Assembly: GCA_045592125.1 (NCBI GenBank)
Contig: JAZNUE010000006.1
Span: forward strand, 1-39,655
DNA: 39,655 bases
Source of the DNA: HGM04593 sp045592125
Lineage (GTDB): Bacteria; Bacteroidota; Bacteroidia; Bacteroidales; Bacteroidaceae
Reading direction: 5' to 3'
A program made the translations under genes and the position numbers. The notes under the pieces are model-generated. The model was given only the letters and a program-made list of their open reading frames with translations. It did no database searches and was not told where the DNA came from. Shown one piece after another: positions 8,454 to 16,958 of this stretch; the first letter of the stretch is position 1; each line of letters starts with the position of its first letter.

Positions 8454-9704
8454 TTATTCGCCCTTGATGGCAGCAACGCCTGGGAGAACCTTACCCTCGA
8501 TGGCCTCAAGAAGGGCACCGCCACCTGTTGAGATGTATGATACCTGGTCGGCCATACCGAACTTGTTGATACATGCTACAGAGTCACCGCCGCCGATGAG
8601 TGAGAATGCACCGTTAGCAGTTGCCTTGCCGATAGCCTCGGCGATAGCACGTGAACCGGCTGTGAAGTTGTCGAACTCGAACACGCCTGCAGGGCCGTTC
8701 CAGAGGATTGTCTTTGCGTCAACGATGGCTGCAGCAAAGTCCTGCTGTGCCTGAGGACCTGCGTCAAGGCCTTCCCAACCCTCGGGAATTGCGCCTGCGG
8801 GGCAAACCTGTGTGTTGGCGTCGTTAGAGAAGTCGTCGGCAGCAACGCAGTCCTTTGCAAGAACGAGGTTAACTCCCTTGGCCTTGGCCTGCTCCATAAT
8901 GCTGATAGCGAGGTCGAGCTTGTCGTCCTCAACGATTGAACGGCCAATCTGTCCGCCCTGGGCCTTAGCGAAGGTATATGTCATACCGCCGCAGAGGATG
9001 AGGTTGTCTACCTTGTCCATGAGGTTCTCGATGATACCAATCTTTGTAGATACCTTTGAACCGCCCATGATTGCTGTGAAAGGACGCTTGATGTCCTTGA
9101 GGATGTTGTCAACAGCCTGAACCTCCTTTTCCATGAGGTAGCCGAGCATCTTGTTGTCGGCGTCAAAGTAGTCGGCGATAACTGCTGTAGAGGCGTGACG
9201 GCGGTGTGCTGTACCGAATGCGTCGTTGATGTAGCAGTCTGCATAAGAAGCGAGAGTCTTTGAGAACTCCTTCTGTGACTCCTTCATTGCCTTCTTTGCG
9301 TCGTTGTATGCGGGGTCCTCCTTGTCAATGCCTACAGGCTTGCCCTCCTCCTCGGGATAGAAGCGGAGGTTCTCGAGCATGAGCACCTCACCTGGCTTCA
9401 ATGCAGCAGCAGCCTCGGCAGCCTTTGCGCAGTCAGGAGCGAACTGTACGGGTACACCAAGCTTCTCGGCAACAGCGTCAACAATCTGGCTCAAAGAGAA
9501 CTTTGCGTTCACCTTGCCCTTGGGCTTGCCCATGTGCGACATGATGATTAGGGCGCCGCCATCGGCCAATACCTTCTTCAATGTGGGAAGAGCGCCGCGG
9601 ATACGTGTGTCGTCAGTAATCTTGCCCTCTTCGTTCAGGGGTACGTTGAAGTCAACGCGAACGATTGCCTTCTTGCCAGCAAACTGGAAATTGTCAATTG
9701 TCAT
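8454..9704 (-). CDS. pgk: Phosphoglycerate kinase
   Basis: This 416-residue glycolytic enzyme transfers phosphate from 1,3-bisphosphoglycerate to ADP in the cytosol. The N-terminal domain shows VRVDFNVPL, DDTRIRGALPTL, SHMGKPKG and LENLRFYPEEEG. Next come ADCYINDAFGTAHRRHAS, and AIMGGSKVSTKI opens the nucleotide domain, with WNGPAGVFEF and the phosphate loop GGGDSVA near the end. Length and all catalytic motifs are normal. The start MTIDNFQFAGKKA is typical for Bacteroidetes. Its 5' side holds 260 bp of repeats. The nearest promoter-like box is about 390 nt upstream (10091-10098), so the message may carry a long, repeat-containing leader. Confidence 0.98.
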   Translation of the reverse strand: MTIDNFQFAGKKAIVRVDFNVPLNEEGKITDDTRIRGALPTLKKVLADGGALIIMSHMGKPKGKVNAKFSLSQIVDAVAEKLGVPVQFAPDCAKAAEAAAALKPGEVLMLENLRFYPEEEGKPVGIDKEDPAYNDAKKAMKESQKEFSKTLASYADCYINDAFGTAHRRHASTAVIADYFDADNKMLGYLMEKEVQAVDNILKDIKRPFTAIMGGSKVSTKIGIIENLMDKVDNLILCGGMTYTFAKAQGGQIGRSIVEDDKLDLAISIMEQAKAKGVNLVLAKDCVAADDFSNDANTQVCPAGAIPEGWEGLDAGPQAQQDFAAAIVDAKTILWNGPAGVFEFDNFTAGSRAIAEAIGKATANGAFSLIGGGDSVACINKFGMADQVSYISTGGGALLEAIEGKVLPGVAAIKGE

Positions 9705-9779
9705 AGCTTAATTGGTTTTATGTTAGTAATGGTTGTTATTAAAATCGTTTTAATATTGTGTCGTTTTTGTCGTTTGTTT

Positions 9780-10042
9780 TTGTCATCCAGCCTGTTTGTC
9801 ATCCTGAGTGAACGGAAGAATCTATCTTTTCCTTTTTTAGATGCTTCGCTCCGCTCCAGCATGACAGGTGCTGGTCATTCGTCATCCAGCCTGTTTGTCA
9901 TCCTTCGTACTTGTCATCCTGACGGAACGTAAGGCTCTCTTTCCCCATTCTTTTAGATGCTTCGCTTCGCTCCAGCATGACAAATACCTGTTGTTGTCAT
10001 CCTGTCTGTTTGTCATCCTGAGTGAAACGAAGGATCTCTAAA
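9780..10042. repeat. Tandem array of R1 repeats upstream of pgk
   Basis: The block TGTCATCCAGCCTGTTTGTC is followed by a GAAGAATCT segment, then TTTTTTAGATGCTTCGCTCC and AGCATGACA. It is repeated about 110-120 bp later with small changes, and a final partial copy reads TGTCATCCTGAGTGAAACGA-AGGATCTCT. Each unit mixes TGTCATCC ends with an AGCATGACA end, giving inverted ends like a small non-coding element. This is most of the 463-nt pgk/NUDIX gap. Confidence 0.75.
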
Positions 10043-10090
10043 CCTTTGCATGCTGCAGATAATAACAATCACCGACACTATTTCATTTTG

Positions 10091-10098
10091 CGAAGATA
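10091..10098 (-). promoter_or_regulatory. Candidate -7 box, possibly for pgk
   Basis: The minus strand reads TATCTTCG followed by CAAAATG, the same core as before ligA and the histidine phosphatase gene. The next gene downstream is pgk, about 390 nt away, which would place the repeat array in its leader. Confidence 0.35.
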
Positions 10099-10137
10099 AT
10101 GTTTTTTAAATAAAAGAGGTAATATTTTCAAATAAAA

Positions 10138-10167
10138 ATTCTAAAAGACGTTTTGCCTTTTAGGATT
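10138..10167 (-). terminator. Intrinsic terminator after the NUDIX gene
   Basis: CTAAAAG (10141-10147) and CTTTTAG (10157-10163) form a stem that starts right at the NUDIX stop. On the minus strand it is followed by AATTTTTATTT, a U-rich tail. It would end the nth-NUDIX transcript. Confidence 0.6.
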
Positions 10168-10713
10168 CTATTTGTTGCAGAAATACTTGTATAGCGGTGC
10201 AACCATCAATGCTTGGCAAATCTCCCCATTCACGAGCAGTTCCCTCACTTCATCTTCGCTCATCAGAACCACTTCCAATTCTTCATTCTCATCAAGAGAC
10301 TGCTCTGCTGTTTTTTCTACACCGACAGCAAGGAAACAGTGCGTAAGATTGTTCATGGAACTCGGGTTGGGCGAGATGGTCATCAGCTTGCTCCACTCAC
10401 CACCGCTGTAGCCTGTCTCCTCAAGCAGTTCGCGTTTGGCAGCATACAAAGGGGCTTCGCCTTCCTCAATAACCCCGCAGGGCAGTTCGGTGCTTATGAC
10501 CTCCAATCCGTGACGATATTGCTTCTCCATAACGAAGCGGCCATCCTTGGTTATTGCGATTACATTTATCCAGTCGGGGTATTCAAGGACATAGTACTCG
10601 TTCATAATCCTTCCGTCAGGGAGTTCAAGTTTGTCGCGTCGCGCTGTCAACCACGGACGTTTTATAAGATACTCCCTGTCAAGGACCTTCCATTTTTTAT
10701 CTTCGTTGTTCAT
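10168..10713 (-). CDS. NUDIX hydrolase (ADP-ribose pyrophosphatase-like)
   Basis: This 181-residue protein carries a complete Nudix box, GVIEEGEAPLYAAKRELLEE followed by TGY, fitting Gx5Ex7REUxEExGU. The metal-binding glutamates of REx2EE are intact. The preceding strand with QYRHGLEVISTELPCG resembles ADP-ribose/sugar-nucleotide pyrophosphatases, where the Glu before the box contacts the substrate. The likely reaction is hydrolysis of a nucleoside diphosphate linked to another group; the exact substrate cannot be read. Its ATG overlaps the nth stop (ATGA, 10710-10713), so the two are translationally coupled in one operon that ends at the hairpin just after this gene. Confidence 0.92.
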   Translation of the reverse strand: MNNEDKKWKVLDREYLIKRPWLTARRDKLELPDGRIMNEYYVLEYPDWINVIAITKDGRFVMEKQYRHGLEVISTELPCGVIEEGEAPLYAAKRELLEETGYSGGEWSKLMTISPNPSSMNNLTHCFLAVGVEKTAEQSLDENEELEVVLMSEDEVRELLVNGEICQALMVAPLYKYFCNK

Positions 10714-11363
10714 TGGTTATGTTTTTTGTGCCTATTGTACTCTTTGCACACTTCGGTCAGTCCGCATGCCGCGCACTTGGGTGCTCTTGCCGTACACATG
10801 TAACGTCCATGGAGTATCAGCCAATGGTGTGCCTTGGGTATGATGCCGGCAGGCAGGTGCTTCATGAGTTCCATCTCCACACTGTAAGGAGTTGTGCAGC
10901 GCTTGGGTACAAGCCCAATACGGTGGCTTACGCGGAATACGTGTGTGTCGACCGCCATGGCGCTCTTGTCCCACACAACCGAGAGTATCACGTTAGCAGT
11001 CTTGCGTCCCACACCAGGCAGTGTGACAAGTTCCTCCAGCGTGCCAGGTACCTCGCCGCCGAAGTCGCTGCACAGCTTCTGTGCCATGCCCACAAGGTGC
11101 TTTGCCTTGTTGTTGGGGTACGACACGCTCTTTATGTAGTTGTATATCTCATCGGGGTGAGCCTGCGCCATTTCGTGCGCGTCGGGGTAGCGGGCTATTA
11201 GGTCGGGGGTTACCATGTTCACCCGCTTGTCGGTGCACTGCGCCGATAGGATGACTGCCACGAGCAGGTCGAACGGGGTGGAGTAGTTGAGCTCCGTCTC
11301 GGCCACCGGCATGGCCACCTCAAAATATTCAATGGCTTTTTTATATAAGTCTGCTTTTTTCAT
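10710..11363 (-). CDS. nth: Endonuclease III (DNA glycosylase/AP lyase)
   Basis: This 217-residue base-excision repair enzyme removes oxidised pyrimidines and cleaves the abasic site. The sequence shows ILSAQCTDKRVN, the helix-hairpin-helix LPGVGRKTANVILS with the catalytic lysine, and VDTHVFRVSHRIGL with the catalytic aspartate. The C-terminal 4Fe-4S loop is C-x6-C-x2-C-x5-C (CTARAPKCAACGLTEVC). Length matches E. coli Nth (211). The start is ATG 11363. It overlaps the NUDIX gene by 4 nt; a DNA-repair glycosylase with a NUDIX enzyme is a plausible oxidative-damage pair, though that pairing is inference. Confidence 0.96.
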   Translation of the reverse strand: MKKADLYKKAIEYFEVAMPVAETELNYSTPFDLLVAVILSAQCTDKRVNMVTPDLIARYPDAHEMAQAHPDEIYNYIKSVSYPNNKAKHLVGMAQKLCSDFGGEVPGTLEELVTLPGVGRKTANVILSVVWDKSAMAVDTHVFRVSHRIGLVPKRCTTPYSVEMELMKHLPAGIIPKAHHWLILHGRYMCTARAPKCAACGLTEVCKEYNRHKKHNQ

Positions 11364-11418
11364 GGATGTGTTATATGATGTGTGTAATCAATATATCTGC
11401 AAAACGTTGTCCAGCAAT

Positions 11419-12438
11419 TCATTTAATTCTCTTGCCAAGGAATAAAAATGCAGTGATTCTGTGACTGTCGAGAATCTTCGACAAGAAAATGCATATAGCC
11501 AACAGGAGTAAGGATAGCAGTGGTGCTATAATAAAACCGAAGATAAAACTGTTGACATTGTCGAAGTTTATATATCTGGCCATTAAGGATTCAAGGATGA
11601 ATGTCTGTAGAATATATATACCTAAAGTGTACTGGCCATATTTGCTGATTGTATCTATAAGTTTGTTTCTTAATCCATTTATGCACCAATGGAACAGGGA
11701 TATGAAGAATGTTGACCCTATAATTCCTATCATCAGCCTGTAATATCTCAGGTATGCAAGGTATAGTGCTTCGGTAAACTCTCCACCCTTTAATTTGTGC
11801 ATTAAGGCACCGGTGGGTTGCCAAAACTCCTTGCTCCAGAAAAGAAGCATTACTAAGAATATACACCCTGTGGCAATGGCAATTGCTTTGTAGTTCTTTT
11901 CTATTATATCCCAGTATTCCCTAATTACAATTCCTGTAACGAAACAGGGATACATGATGTCGATATTTGTGGTAAAGTAATCTATTCTGTATATGTGTGG
12001 AATCTGTGTCAATGCCAGTGTCGCAGCGAATGCAATTATCCGATATTTGCCAAAACAATATGATATCCTTGCTAAAAGGAAACAGAAGAACGCTGTCTTG
12101 AGAAACCAAAAACCATATTTCAGCTGGAAGTCCAGCTTATCGGGGAACGAAGCCTGGTTTATTAGTGTTGTAACTGTTGTGAAGAGTAATGCTGCAGTAA
12201 AGCAAGGCAACAACAGTTGCCTTGCTTTTGTAACTATACCTGACATTAAATCTCTTTTCAAACCCGAAGCAGCAAAATAACCGGATATCATCATGAACAA
12301 TGGCATGTGGAATGAGTAAATCATTATATATCCGGGCTTGTCAACGTAGTCACTGCTCAACAGGTGCTGAAAGCAGTGTCCCAAAATGACCAGATATATT
12401 GCAAAAAGTTTTAGGATATCAAATTGTTGCAGTCTCAT
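11419..12438 (-). CDS. Membrane acyltransferase, AT3 family
   Basis: This 339-residue integral membrane protein starts at ATG 12438 (MRLQQFDILKLFAIYLVILG); the TTG six codons earlier is less likely. The N-terminal LKLFAIYLVILGHCFQHL segment with its HC and the YSFHMPLFMMISGYF helix are typical of acyltransferase-3 proteins, which O-acylate polysaccharides or lipids at the inner membrane. About ten hydrophobic segments can be counted. The gene is visibly richer in A and T than the neighbouring nth and phosphatase genes, with lone K/I/N-rich codons, which suggests horizontal acquisition. No sugar-biosynthesis genes are adjacent, so its acceptor is unknown. Confidence 0.85.
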   Translation of the reverse strand: MRLQQFDILKLFAIYLVILGHCFQHLLSSDYVDKPGYIMIYSFHMPLFMMISGYFAASGLKRDLMSGIVTKARQLLLPCFTAALLFTTVTTLINQASFPDKLDFQLKYGFWFLKTAFFCFLLARISYCFGKYRIIAFAATLALTQIPHIYRIDYFTTNIDIMYPCFVTGIVIREYWDIIEKNYKAIAIATGCIFLVMLLFWSKEFWQPTGALMHKLKGGEFTEALYLAYLRYYRLMIGIIGSTFFISLFHWCINGLRNKLIDTISKYGQYTLGIYILQTFILESLMARYINFDNVNSFIFGFIIAPLLSLLLLAICIFLSKILDSHRITAFLFLGKRIK

Positions 12439-12461
12439 GTGTTTGTTTGTTAACAACCGCT

Positions 12462-12962
12462 TTATACTATGAATTCCCTTATCTCGCAGTTGCCGAAGAG
12501 GGTGACATCCCTGTGGGTTACTCCCTTTATCTCTGCCTCCATTATGCGGCAGAAGAATCCGTGGCTGAAGGCAAGAATCTTCTTCCCAGGGTATTCGCGG
12601 CGCACCTTGTCCAGGAACTTGTGCGCGCGCTCCTTCATGGACTCCTCGGTTTCCACAGTATCGTTGTATACAGCGCCTTTTATGGGCGTGCCGGCAAGGT
12701 TGCCAAGGTCGCGCTCACGCAGCAGCGGTTCCTTTATAAAGGTGCATTCGCGCCCCTCTAGGGCAATCTCGGCCGTGTCGAGGCAACGCTTGAGGTCGCT
12801 GCAGAGCACAACGTCAAACTCAAGTCCGGCAATTCGCGGGCGCAGCGAATGTGCCTGCTCAATGCCAAGCGGCGACAGGTGCCCGGGTGTCTGTCCCTGG
12901 AAAAGTCCCTTTGAATTCTCGATAGTCTCGCCGTGGCGGGTCATATAAATTGTTGTAGCCAT
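12462..12962 (-). CDS. Histidine phosphatase family protein (phosphoglycerate mutase-like)
   Basis: This 166-residue protein starts at ATG 12962 (MATTIYMTRHGE); the frame upstream is open to 13055 but has no family similarity and crosses the promoter box. TRHGETIENSKGLFQG holds the phosphorylated histidine, HLSPLGIEQA is the usual second motif, and the C-terminal LAFSHGFFCRIME contains the second active-site histidine. Relatives include phosphoglycerate mutases, cobalamin-pathway phosphatases and broad small-molecule phosphatases; no cobalamin genes are nearby, so the substrate is open. It ends 23 nt before the acyltransferase ATG and may be co-transcribed with it. Confidence 0.88.
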   Translation of the reverse strand: MATTIYMTRHGETIENSKGLFQGQTPGHLSPLGIEQAHSLRPRIAGLEFDVVLCSDLKRCLDTAEIALEGRECTFIKEPLLRERDLGNLAGTPIKGAVYNDTVETEESMKERAHKFLDKVRREYPGKKILAFSHGFFCRIMEAEIKGVTHRDVTLFGNCEIREFIV

Positions 12963-12992
12963 ATTCTTCTTGGTTTGTTTGCATTCTATTCG

Positions 12993-13000
12993 CGAAGATA
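12993..13000 (-). promoter_or_regulatory. -7 box for the histidine phosphatase gene
   Basis: The minus strand reads TTTTGTATCTTCGCG; the TATCTTCG core ends 30 nt before the ATG at 12962. The identical 15-mer precedes ligA (30773-30787), supporting it as a genuine promoter element. Confidence 0.55.
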
Positions 13001-13066
13001 CAAAATTCTTTTCAATGAACAGAATTGCCGGCGAATAAGATTGTCCATAATGCAACGCTGTACCGA

Positions 13067-13083
13067 TAAATTTGCTAATTTTG
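13067..13083 (+). promoter_or_regulatory. Two overlapping-range -7 boxes before the EamA gene
   Basis: TAAATTTG (13067-13074) and TAATTTTG (13076-13083) both match TAnnTTTG. They end 16 and 7 nt before the ATG at 13091, so the message would have an extremely short or absent leader. Confidence 0.5.
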
Positions 13084-13090
13084 CAGCACT

Positions 13091-14014
13091 ATGGAACAAG
13101 TTGACAAAAAGACATCAATTTTCCAACATCCGGTGTGGGTGGTTGTATTTGCCCTCTCGGCCGCGACGGCATGGGGCTGGGCCTATCCGCTAATTAAACT
13201 GGGCTTTGCCGAATTTGGAATAACACAGCTAATGACGGGTAGCAAAATGCTTTTTGCTGGCATACGCTTCATGCTTGCCGGTGCAGTGGTGCTTGCCATT
13301 GCTGCCGTAACGCGCCGCCGCTTTGCGGTGAACGGTTACGACAATTGGCTCTATGTGCTGCTCTTTGCATTGCTTAACACGGGACTGCATTATTATTTCT
13401 TTTATGTGGGGCTCTCCTACAGCGATGGCGCACGCGCGGCAATCCTAAACTCGCTTGGTACTTTTATGCTGGTGCTGCTGGCATGCATGTTCTTCAAGAG
13501 CGATAGGCTTACTGCAAACAAAATTGTGGGCTGCGTGCTCGGCTTTGCAGGCATTATGGCGCTGAACATAGGCGGCGCGCAGGGTGGCGGTTTTACCTTT
13601 ATGGGCGACGGGATGATAATACTCAATGCTGTCTGCTCGGCATTGGCGGGCCTCATGACCCGCGGCCTGGGCAAGCGTGCCGATGTGTTTGTGGGCACAG
13701 GCTATAGCCTTGCCCTGGGCGGTGTAATGCTTGTTGTGCCAGGACTCTTGATGAGCGGTACTCTGCCGGCGGTTACAGCAGCCGGCGTTGCAATCCTGTT
13801 CCTGCTTGTGTGCATTTCGGCACTCGGTTTCACCCTCTACAACAAGCTGCTAACCTGCAACCCTGTTGGCAAGGTGGCAATCTTCAATTCGCTAATCCCG
13901 GTTGTTGGCGCTGTAACCTCGTGCCTTTGCCTGGGCGAGCCCTTCTACTGGAAATATGTGGCCGCTGCAGGCCTTGCAACAGCAGGAATCTACCTCATAA
14001 ACCGCGCGAAGTAA
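13091..14014 (+). CDS. EamA/DMT-family transporter
   Basis: This 307-residue protein has about ten hydrophobic helices in two similar halves, the layout of drug/metabolite transporters. The first half opens with ALSAATAWGWAYPLIKLGF and includes LLNTGLHYYFFYVGLSYSDG; the second ends with FNSLIPVVGAVTSCLCLGEP and AAAGLATAGIYLINRAK, a typical EamA ending. The substrate cannot be read; exporters of amino acids, purines or drugs are known in the family. It lies 42 nt before hydG on the same strand and has the promoter, so hydG may be read from here. No specific link to H-cluster assembly is implied. Confidence 0.9.
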   Translation: MEQVDKKTSIFQHPVWVVVFALSAATAWGWAYPLIKLGFAEFGITQLMTGSKMLFAGIRFMLAGAVVLAIAAVTRRRFAVNGYDNWLYVLLFALLNTGLHYYFFYVGLSYSDGARAAILNSLGTFMLVLLACMFFKSDRLTANKIVGCVLGFAGIMALNIGGAQGGGFTFMGDGMIILNAVCSALAGLMTRGLGKRADVFVGTGYSLALGGVMLVVPGLLMSGTLPAVTAAGVAILFLLVCISALGFTLYNKLLTCNPVGKVAIFNSLIPVVGAVTSCLCLGEPFYWKYVAAAGLATAGIYLINRAK

Positions 14015-14056
14015 TGTGTGCGTTGTATTTTTAAGAACAAGAAAGTATTAGAAAGT

Positions 14057-15475
14057 ATGTACAATCCTGAATCGGCAATTGCGACAGAGTTCATAAGCGA
14101 CAGCGAGATTCGCTCCACGATGGAGTATGCACGGGAGAACAGCGGCAACATGCCGCTCATTGAGAGTGTCCTTGCCAAGGCGGCGCAGGCCAAGGGGCTC
14201 ACTCACCGTGAGGCGGCGCTCCTGCTCGAGTGCAGCGACCCGGCCGTCATAGAGCGCATATATTCGCTTGCCAATGAGATAAAGCACCGTTTCTACGGTA
14301 ACCGCATTGTTATGTTTGCGCCGCTCTACCTTTCAAACTACTGTGTCAACGGCTGTGTCTATTGCCCGTATCATGCCAAGAACAAGAGTATACGCCGCAA
14401 GAAACTCACTCAGGACGAAATCCGTGCCGAGGTCATAGCCCTTCAGGACATGGGGCACAAGCGCCTTGCCCTTGAGGCAGGCGAGCACCCGCTCATGAAC
14501 CCCATTGAGTATATCCTTGAGAGCATTGGTACAATCTACAGCATAAGGCACCGTAACGGCGCGATACGCCGCGTGAACGTGAACATTGCCGCTACTACTG
14601 TGGAGAACTACCGCCGCCTGCGCGATGCCGGCATAGGTACATATATACTCTTCCAGGAGACATATAATAAGGAGAACTACGAGGCGCTGCACCCCACGGG
14701 TCCAAAGAGCGACTATGCATGGCACACCGAGGCCATGGACCGTGCCATGCAGGGCGGCATAGACGATGTGGGCATTGGCGTGCTTTTTGGCCTTGAGACC
14801 TACCGGTACGATTTCATTGGCCTTCTCATGCATGCCGAGCACCTTGAGGCGGCCTATGGAGTAGGGCCTCACACCATAAGCGTGCCGCGCCTTTGCCAGG
14901 CTGACGATGTTGATACTGCCGATTTCAAGAATGCAGTGCCCGATGACATCTTCTACAGGATAGTTGCCATAATACGCATAGCCGTTCCCTATACAGGCAT
15001 GATAATCTCTACCCGTGAGAGCGCGAAGAGCCGCGAGCGGTTACTCGAGCTGGGCATTTCGCAGATAAGCGGCGGCTCGCGCACCAGTGTGGGCGGCTAT
15101 GTGAGCGAAGAGGCGCCCGAGGAGAACTCCTCGCAGTTCGACATTGCCGACCACCGTAGCCTGGATGAGGTAGTAGAGTGGCTGCTTGGCCTGGGGCACA
15201 TACCCAGCTTCTGTACCGCATGCTATCGCGAGGGCCGCACCGGCGACCGCTTCATGGCCCTGCTCAAGAATGGCCAGATATCAAACTGCTGCCTTCCCAA
15301 TGCCCTCATTACCCTAAAGGAGTATATACGTGACTATGCGTCGCCGGCAACGCGCGAGAAAGGCGAGGCCATGATAGAGCGCCTGCTTGCCGACATTCCC
15401 AGCGAACGTGTACGCTGCAAGGCAAAGGAGTTCCTCGCTAGGATAGAAGGCGGAGAAAGGGACTTCAGGTTCTGA
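14057..15475 (+). CDS. hydG: [FeFe] hydrogenase H-cluster maturation radical SAM protein HydG (tyrosine lyase)
   Basis: This 472-residue enzyme splits tyrosine to make the CO and CN ligands of the H-cluster on an iron-cysteine scaffold. The radical SAM cysteines C96, C100 and C103 (YCVNGCVYCPYH) and the auxiliary-cluster cysteines C386, C389 and C412 (FCTACYREGRTGDR...NCC) fall at the positions I recall for characterised HydG. The ATG at 14057 (MYNPESAIATEF) is chosen over the GTG at 14018 because MYN is the usual HydG start. LALEAGEHP and SGGSRTSVGGY are further family segments. ThiH is the nearest relative but lacks this C-terminal cluster arrangement. It is downstream of EamA and upstream of hydF. 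Confidence 0.96.
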   Translation: MYNPESAIATEFISDSEIRSTMEYARENSGNMPLIESVLAKAAQAKGLTHREAALLLECSDPAVIERIYSLANEIKHRFYGNRIVMFAPLYLSNYCVNGCVYCPYHAKNKSIRRKKLTQDEIRAEVIALQDMGHKRLALEAGEHPLMNPIEYILESIGTIYSIRHRNGAIRRVNVNIAATTVENYRRLRDAGIGTYILFQETYNKENYEALHPTGPKSDYAWHTEAMDRAMQGGIDDVGIGVLFGLETYRYDFIGLLMHAEHLEAAYGVGPHTISVPRLCQADDVDTADFKNAVPDDIFYRIVAIIRIAVPYTGMIISTRESAKSRERLLELGISQISGGSRTSVGGYVSEEAPEENSSQFDIADHRSLDEVVEWLLGLGHIPSFCTACYREGRTGDRFMALLKNGQISNCCLPNALITLKEYIRDYASPATREKGEAMIERLLADIPSERVRCKAKEFLARIEGGERDFRF

Positions 15476-15555
15476 TGGGCCGCTATTCTTTTTATCTTGG
15501 CTGATATATCACAAAAAACTCTTTCTTAAAGTGTAGTAATTCTTCAAAACATTAC

Positions 15556-15563
15556 TATTTTTG
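15556..15563 (+). promoter_or_regulatory. -7 box upstream of the small ORF and hydF
   Basis: TATTTTTG matches TAnnTTTG exactly, 46 nt before the small ORF and about 190 nt before hydF. It indicates that hydF can be transcribed separately from hydG. Confidence 0.5.
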
Positions 15564-15609
15564 TGGGAAAGAACTGTCTGGTCATTTGCCAGCCAATAGA
15601 GCGTATTAT

Positions 15610-15744
15610 ATGGAAAACACAGATTTGCAGAGGCTGCTTGAGAAGAAAGAGATTATTGGGACTGATTTCTCGGGACAGAGGCTCGAGTGCCGTGCCAAGC
15701 GTGTTAGTTTCAAGATATTGGGTAATAAGATCCGTAACCAGTAA
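15610..15744 (+). CDS. Possible 44-residue small protein between hydG and hydF
   Basis: An ATG-started frame encodes a basic peptide that begins MENTDLQRLLEKKEIIGTDF and ends KILGNKIRNQ. Its stop lies 8 nt before the hydF ATG, and a good -7 box precedes it by 46 nt. The first 15 residues would form an amphipathic helix and the rest is strand-like and basic. It has no cysteine pair for a cluster. I recognise no family. It may be a real small protein, a leader peptide for hydF, or a relic of a longer gene. Confidence 0.4.
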   Translation: MENTDLQRLLEKKEIIGTDFSGQRLECRAKRVSFKILGNKIRNQ

Positions 15745-15752
15745 ATGTTCCT

Positions 15753-16940
15753 ATGGTCCAGACTGCACGCTCCAACCGTTACCACATCGCTGTCTTCGGC
15801 AGGCGTAATGCCGGGAAGTCCTCGCTTGTGAATTGCCTTGCAGGGCAGGGAGTATCCATTGTGTCCGATGTTGCAGGAACAACTACCGACACAGTGTGGA
15901 AGAACATAGAACTGCCAGGCATTGGCGCTGCTGTCATTGCTGACACTGCGGGCTTTGACGATGAAGGCACCCTTGGCGCAATGCGTGTTGACGCCGCCCG
16001 CAAGGCCCTGGCACGTGTTGACTTGGCAATAATTCTCCTTGACGACCCTGATAGCGGCCTCGAGGCCGAAGAAGAATGGCATGCCGCTGTCACTGCGCAG
16101 CAGCTGCCAGTGATTCTGCTCTGTGGCAAATGCGACAGGCAGGGCAGTGAGGCACGTCTTGAGAAGTGGCGCGGGATATTCGGCCATGGTGTCATCCCAT
16201 TCTCGGCAGTTACAGGCCAAGGACGTGAGGAACTGCTTTCGCAGATGGCGCTGTGCTACAGCCATGACGATAACCTTGACGACATTACATATACCCTGGT
16301 AAAGCCAGGCGACGTTGTCGTGCTGGTTATGCCGCAGGACAGCTCGGCGCCTAAAGGGCGCCTTATTCAGCCGCAGGTACAGACGCTGCGTAACCTCCTC
16401 GACAAGCATTGCTTGCCATTCTGCTGTGCCCTTGAGGAACTGCCAAGGCTGCTTGCCTCGCTTGCTTCTGCCCCGCAGCTGATAATAACCGACTCGCAGG
16501 TATTTGATAAGGTGGAGCGGCTGACACCGCCTGGGACCCGCCTTACGTCGTTCTCGGTGCTTATGGCACGCCATAAGGGCGATATCGGTACTTTTCTTGC
16601 AGGAGCAGCGGCGCTTCGCTCAATGCCGTCCAATGGCAAGGTGCTAATAGCCGAGGCCTGCAGCCACATACCGCAGAACGAGGACATAGGACGTGTAAGG
16701 CTTCCGCGCTTGCTGCGCAATAGGCTTGGCGAGAATCTTGGAATAGATATTGTCTCGGGAAATGACTTCCCTGCTGATATCAGTGGATATGACCTTGTAA
16801 TCCATTGCGGGGCCTGCATGTTCAATCGCCGCACAGTGATGTCGCGTGTGCGCCAGGCAAAGGCGCAGGGCGTGCCCATTACAAACTATGGCATTGCAAT
16901 AGCCGCCCTTAATGGAATATTGGAGAGAATTACTGTCTGA
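15753..16940 (+). CDS. hydF: [FeFe] hydrogenase maturation GTPase/scaffold HydF
   Basis: This 395-residue protein accepts the di-iron precursor built by HydE and HydG and delivers it to HydA. The N-terminal GTPase domain has the P-loop GRRNAGKSSLVN (about residues 16-27), the switch region TTTDTVW, DTAGFDDEG and a CGKCD-type G4 element. A dimerisation domain follows. The C-terminal cluster domain supplies C303 (EACSHIPQNEDIGRVRLPRL) and the HCGAC pair C352/C355, the known 4Fe-4S ligands. Length is standard (about 400). The next gene starts 18 nt later. Together with hydA, hydE and hydG it completes the known minimal maturation set. Confidence 0.96.
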   Translation: MVQTARSNRYHIAVFGRRNAGKSSLVNCLAGQGVSIVSDVAGTTTDTVWKNIELPGIGAAVIADTAGFDDEGTLGAMRVDAARKALARVDLAIILLDDPDSGLEAEEEWHAAVTAQQLPVILLCGKCDRQGSEARLEKWRGIFGHGVIPFSAVTGQGREELLSQMALCYSHDDNLDDITYTLVKPGDVVVLVMPQDSSAPKGRLIQPQVQTLRNLLDKHCLPFCCALEELPRLLASLASAPQLIITDSQVFDKVERLTPPGTRLTSFSVLMARHKGDIGTFLAGAAALRSMPSNGKVLIAEACSHIPQNEDIGRVRLPRLLRNRLGENLGIDIVSGNDFPADISGYDLVIHCGACMFNRRTVMSRVRQAKAQGVPITNYGIAIAALNGILERITV

Positions 16941-16958
16941 CTTTACAGCGTTATTACT

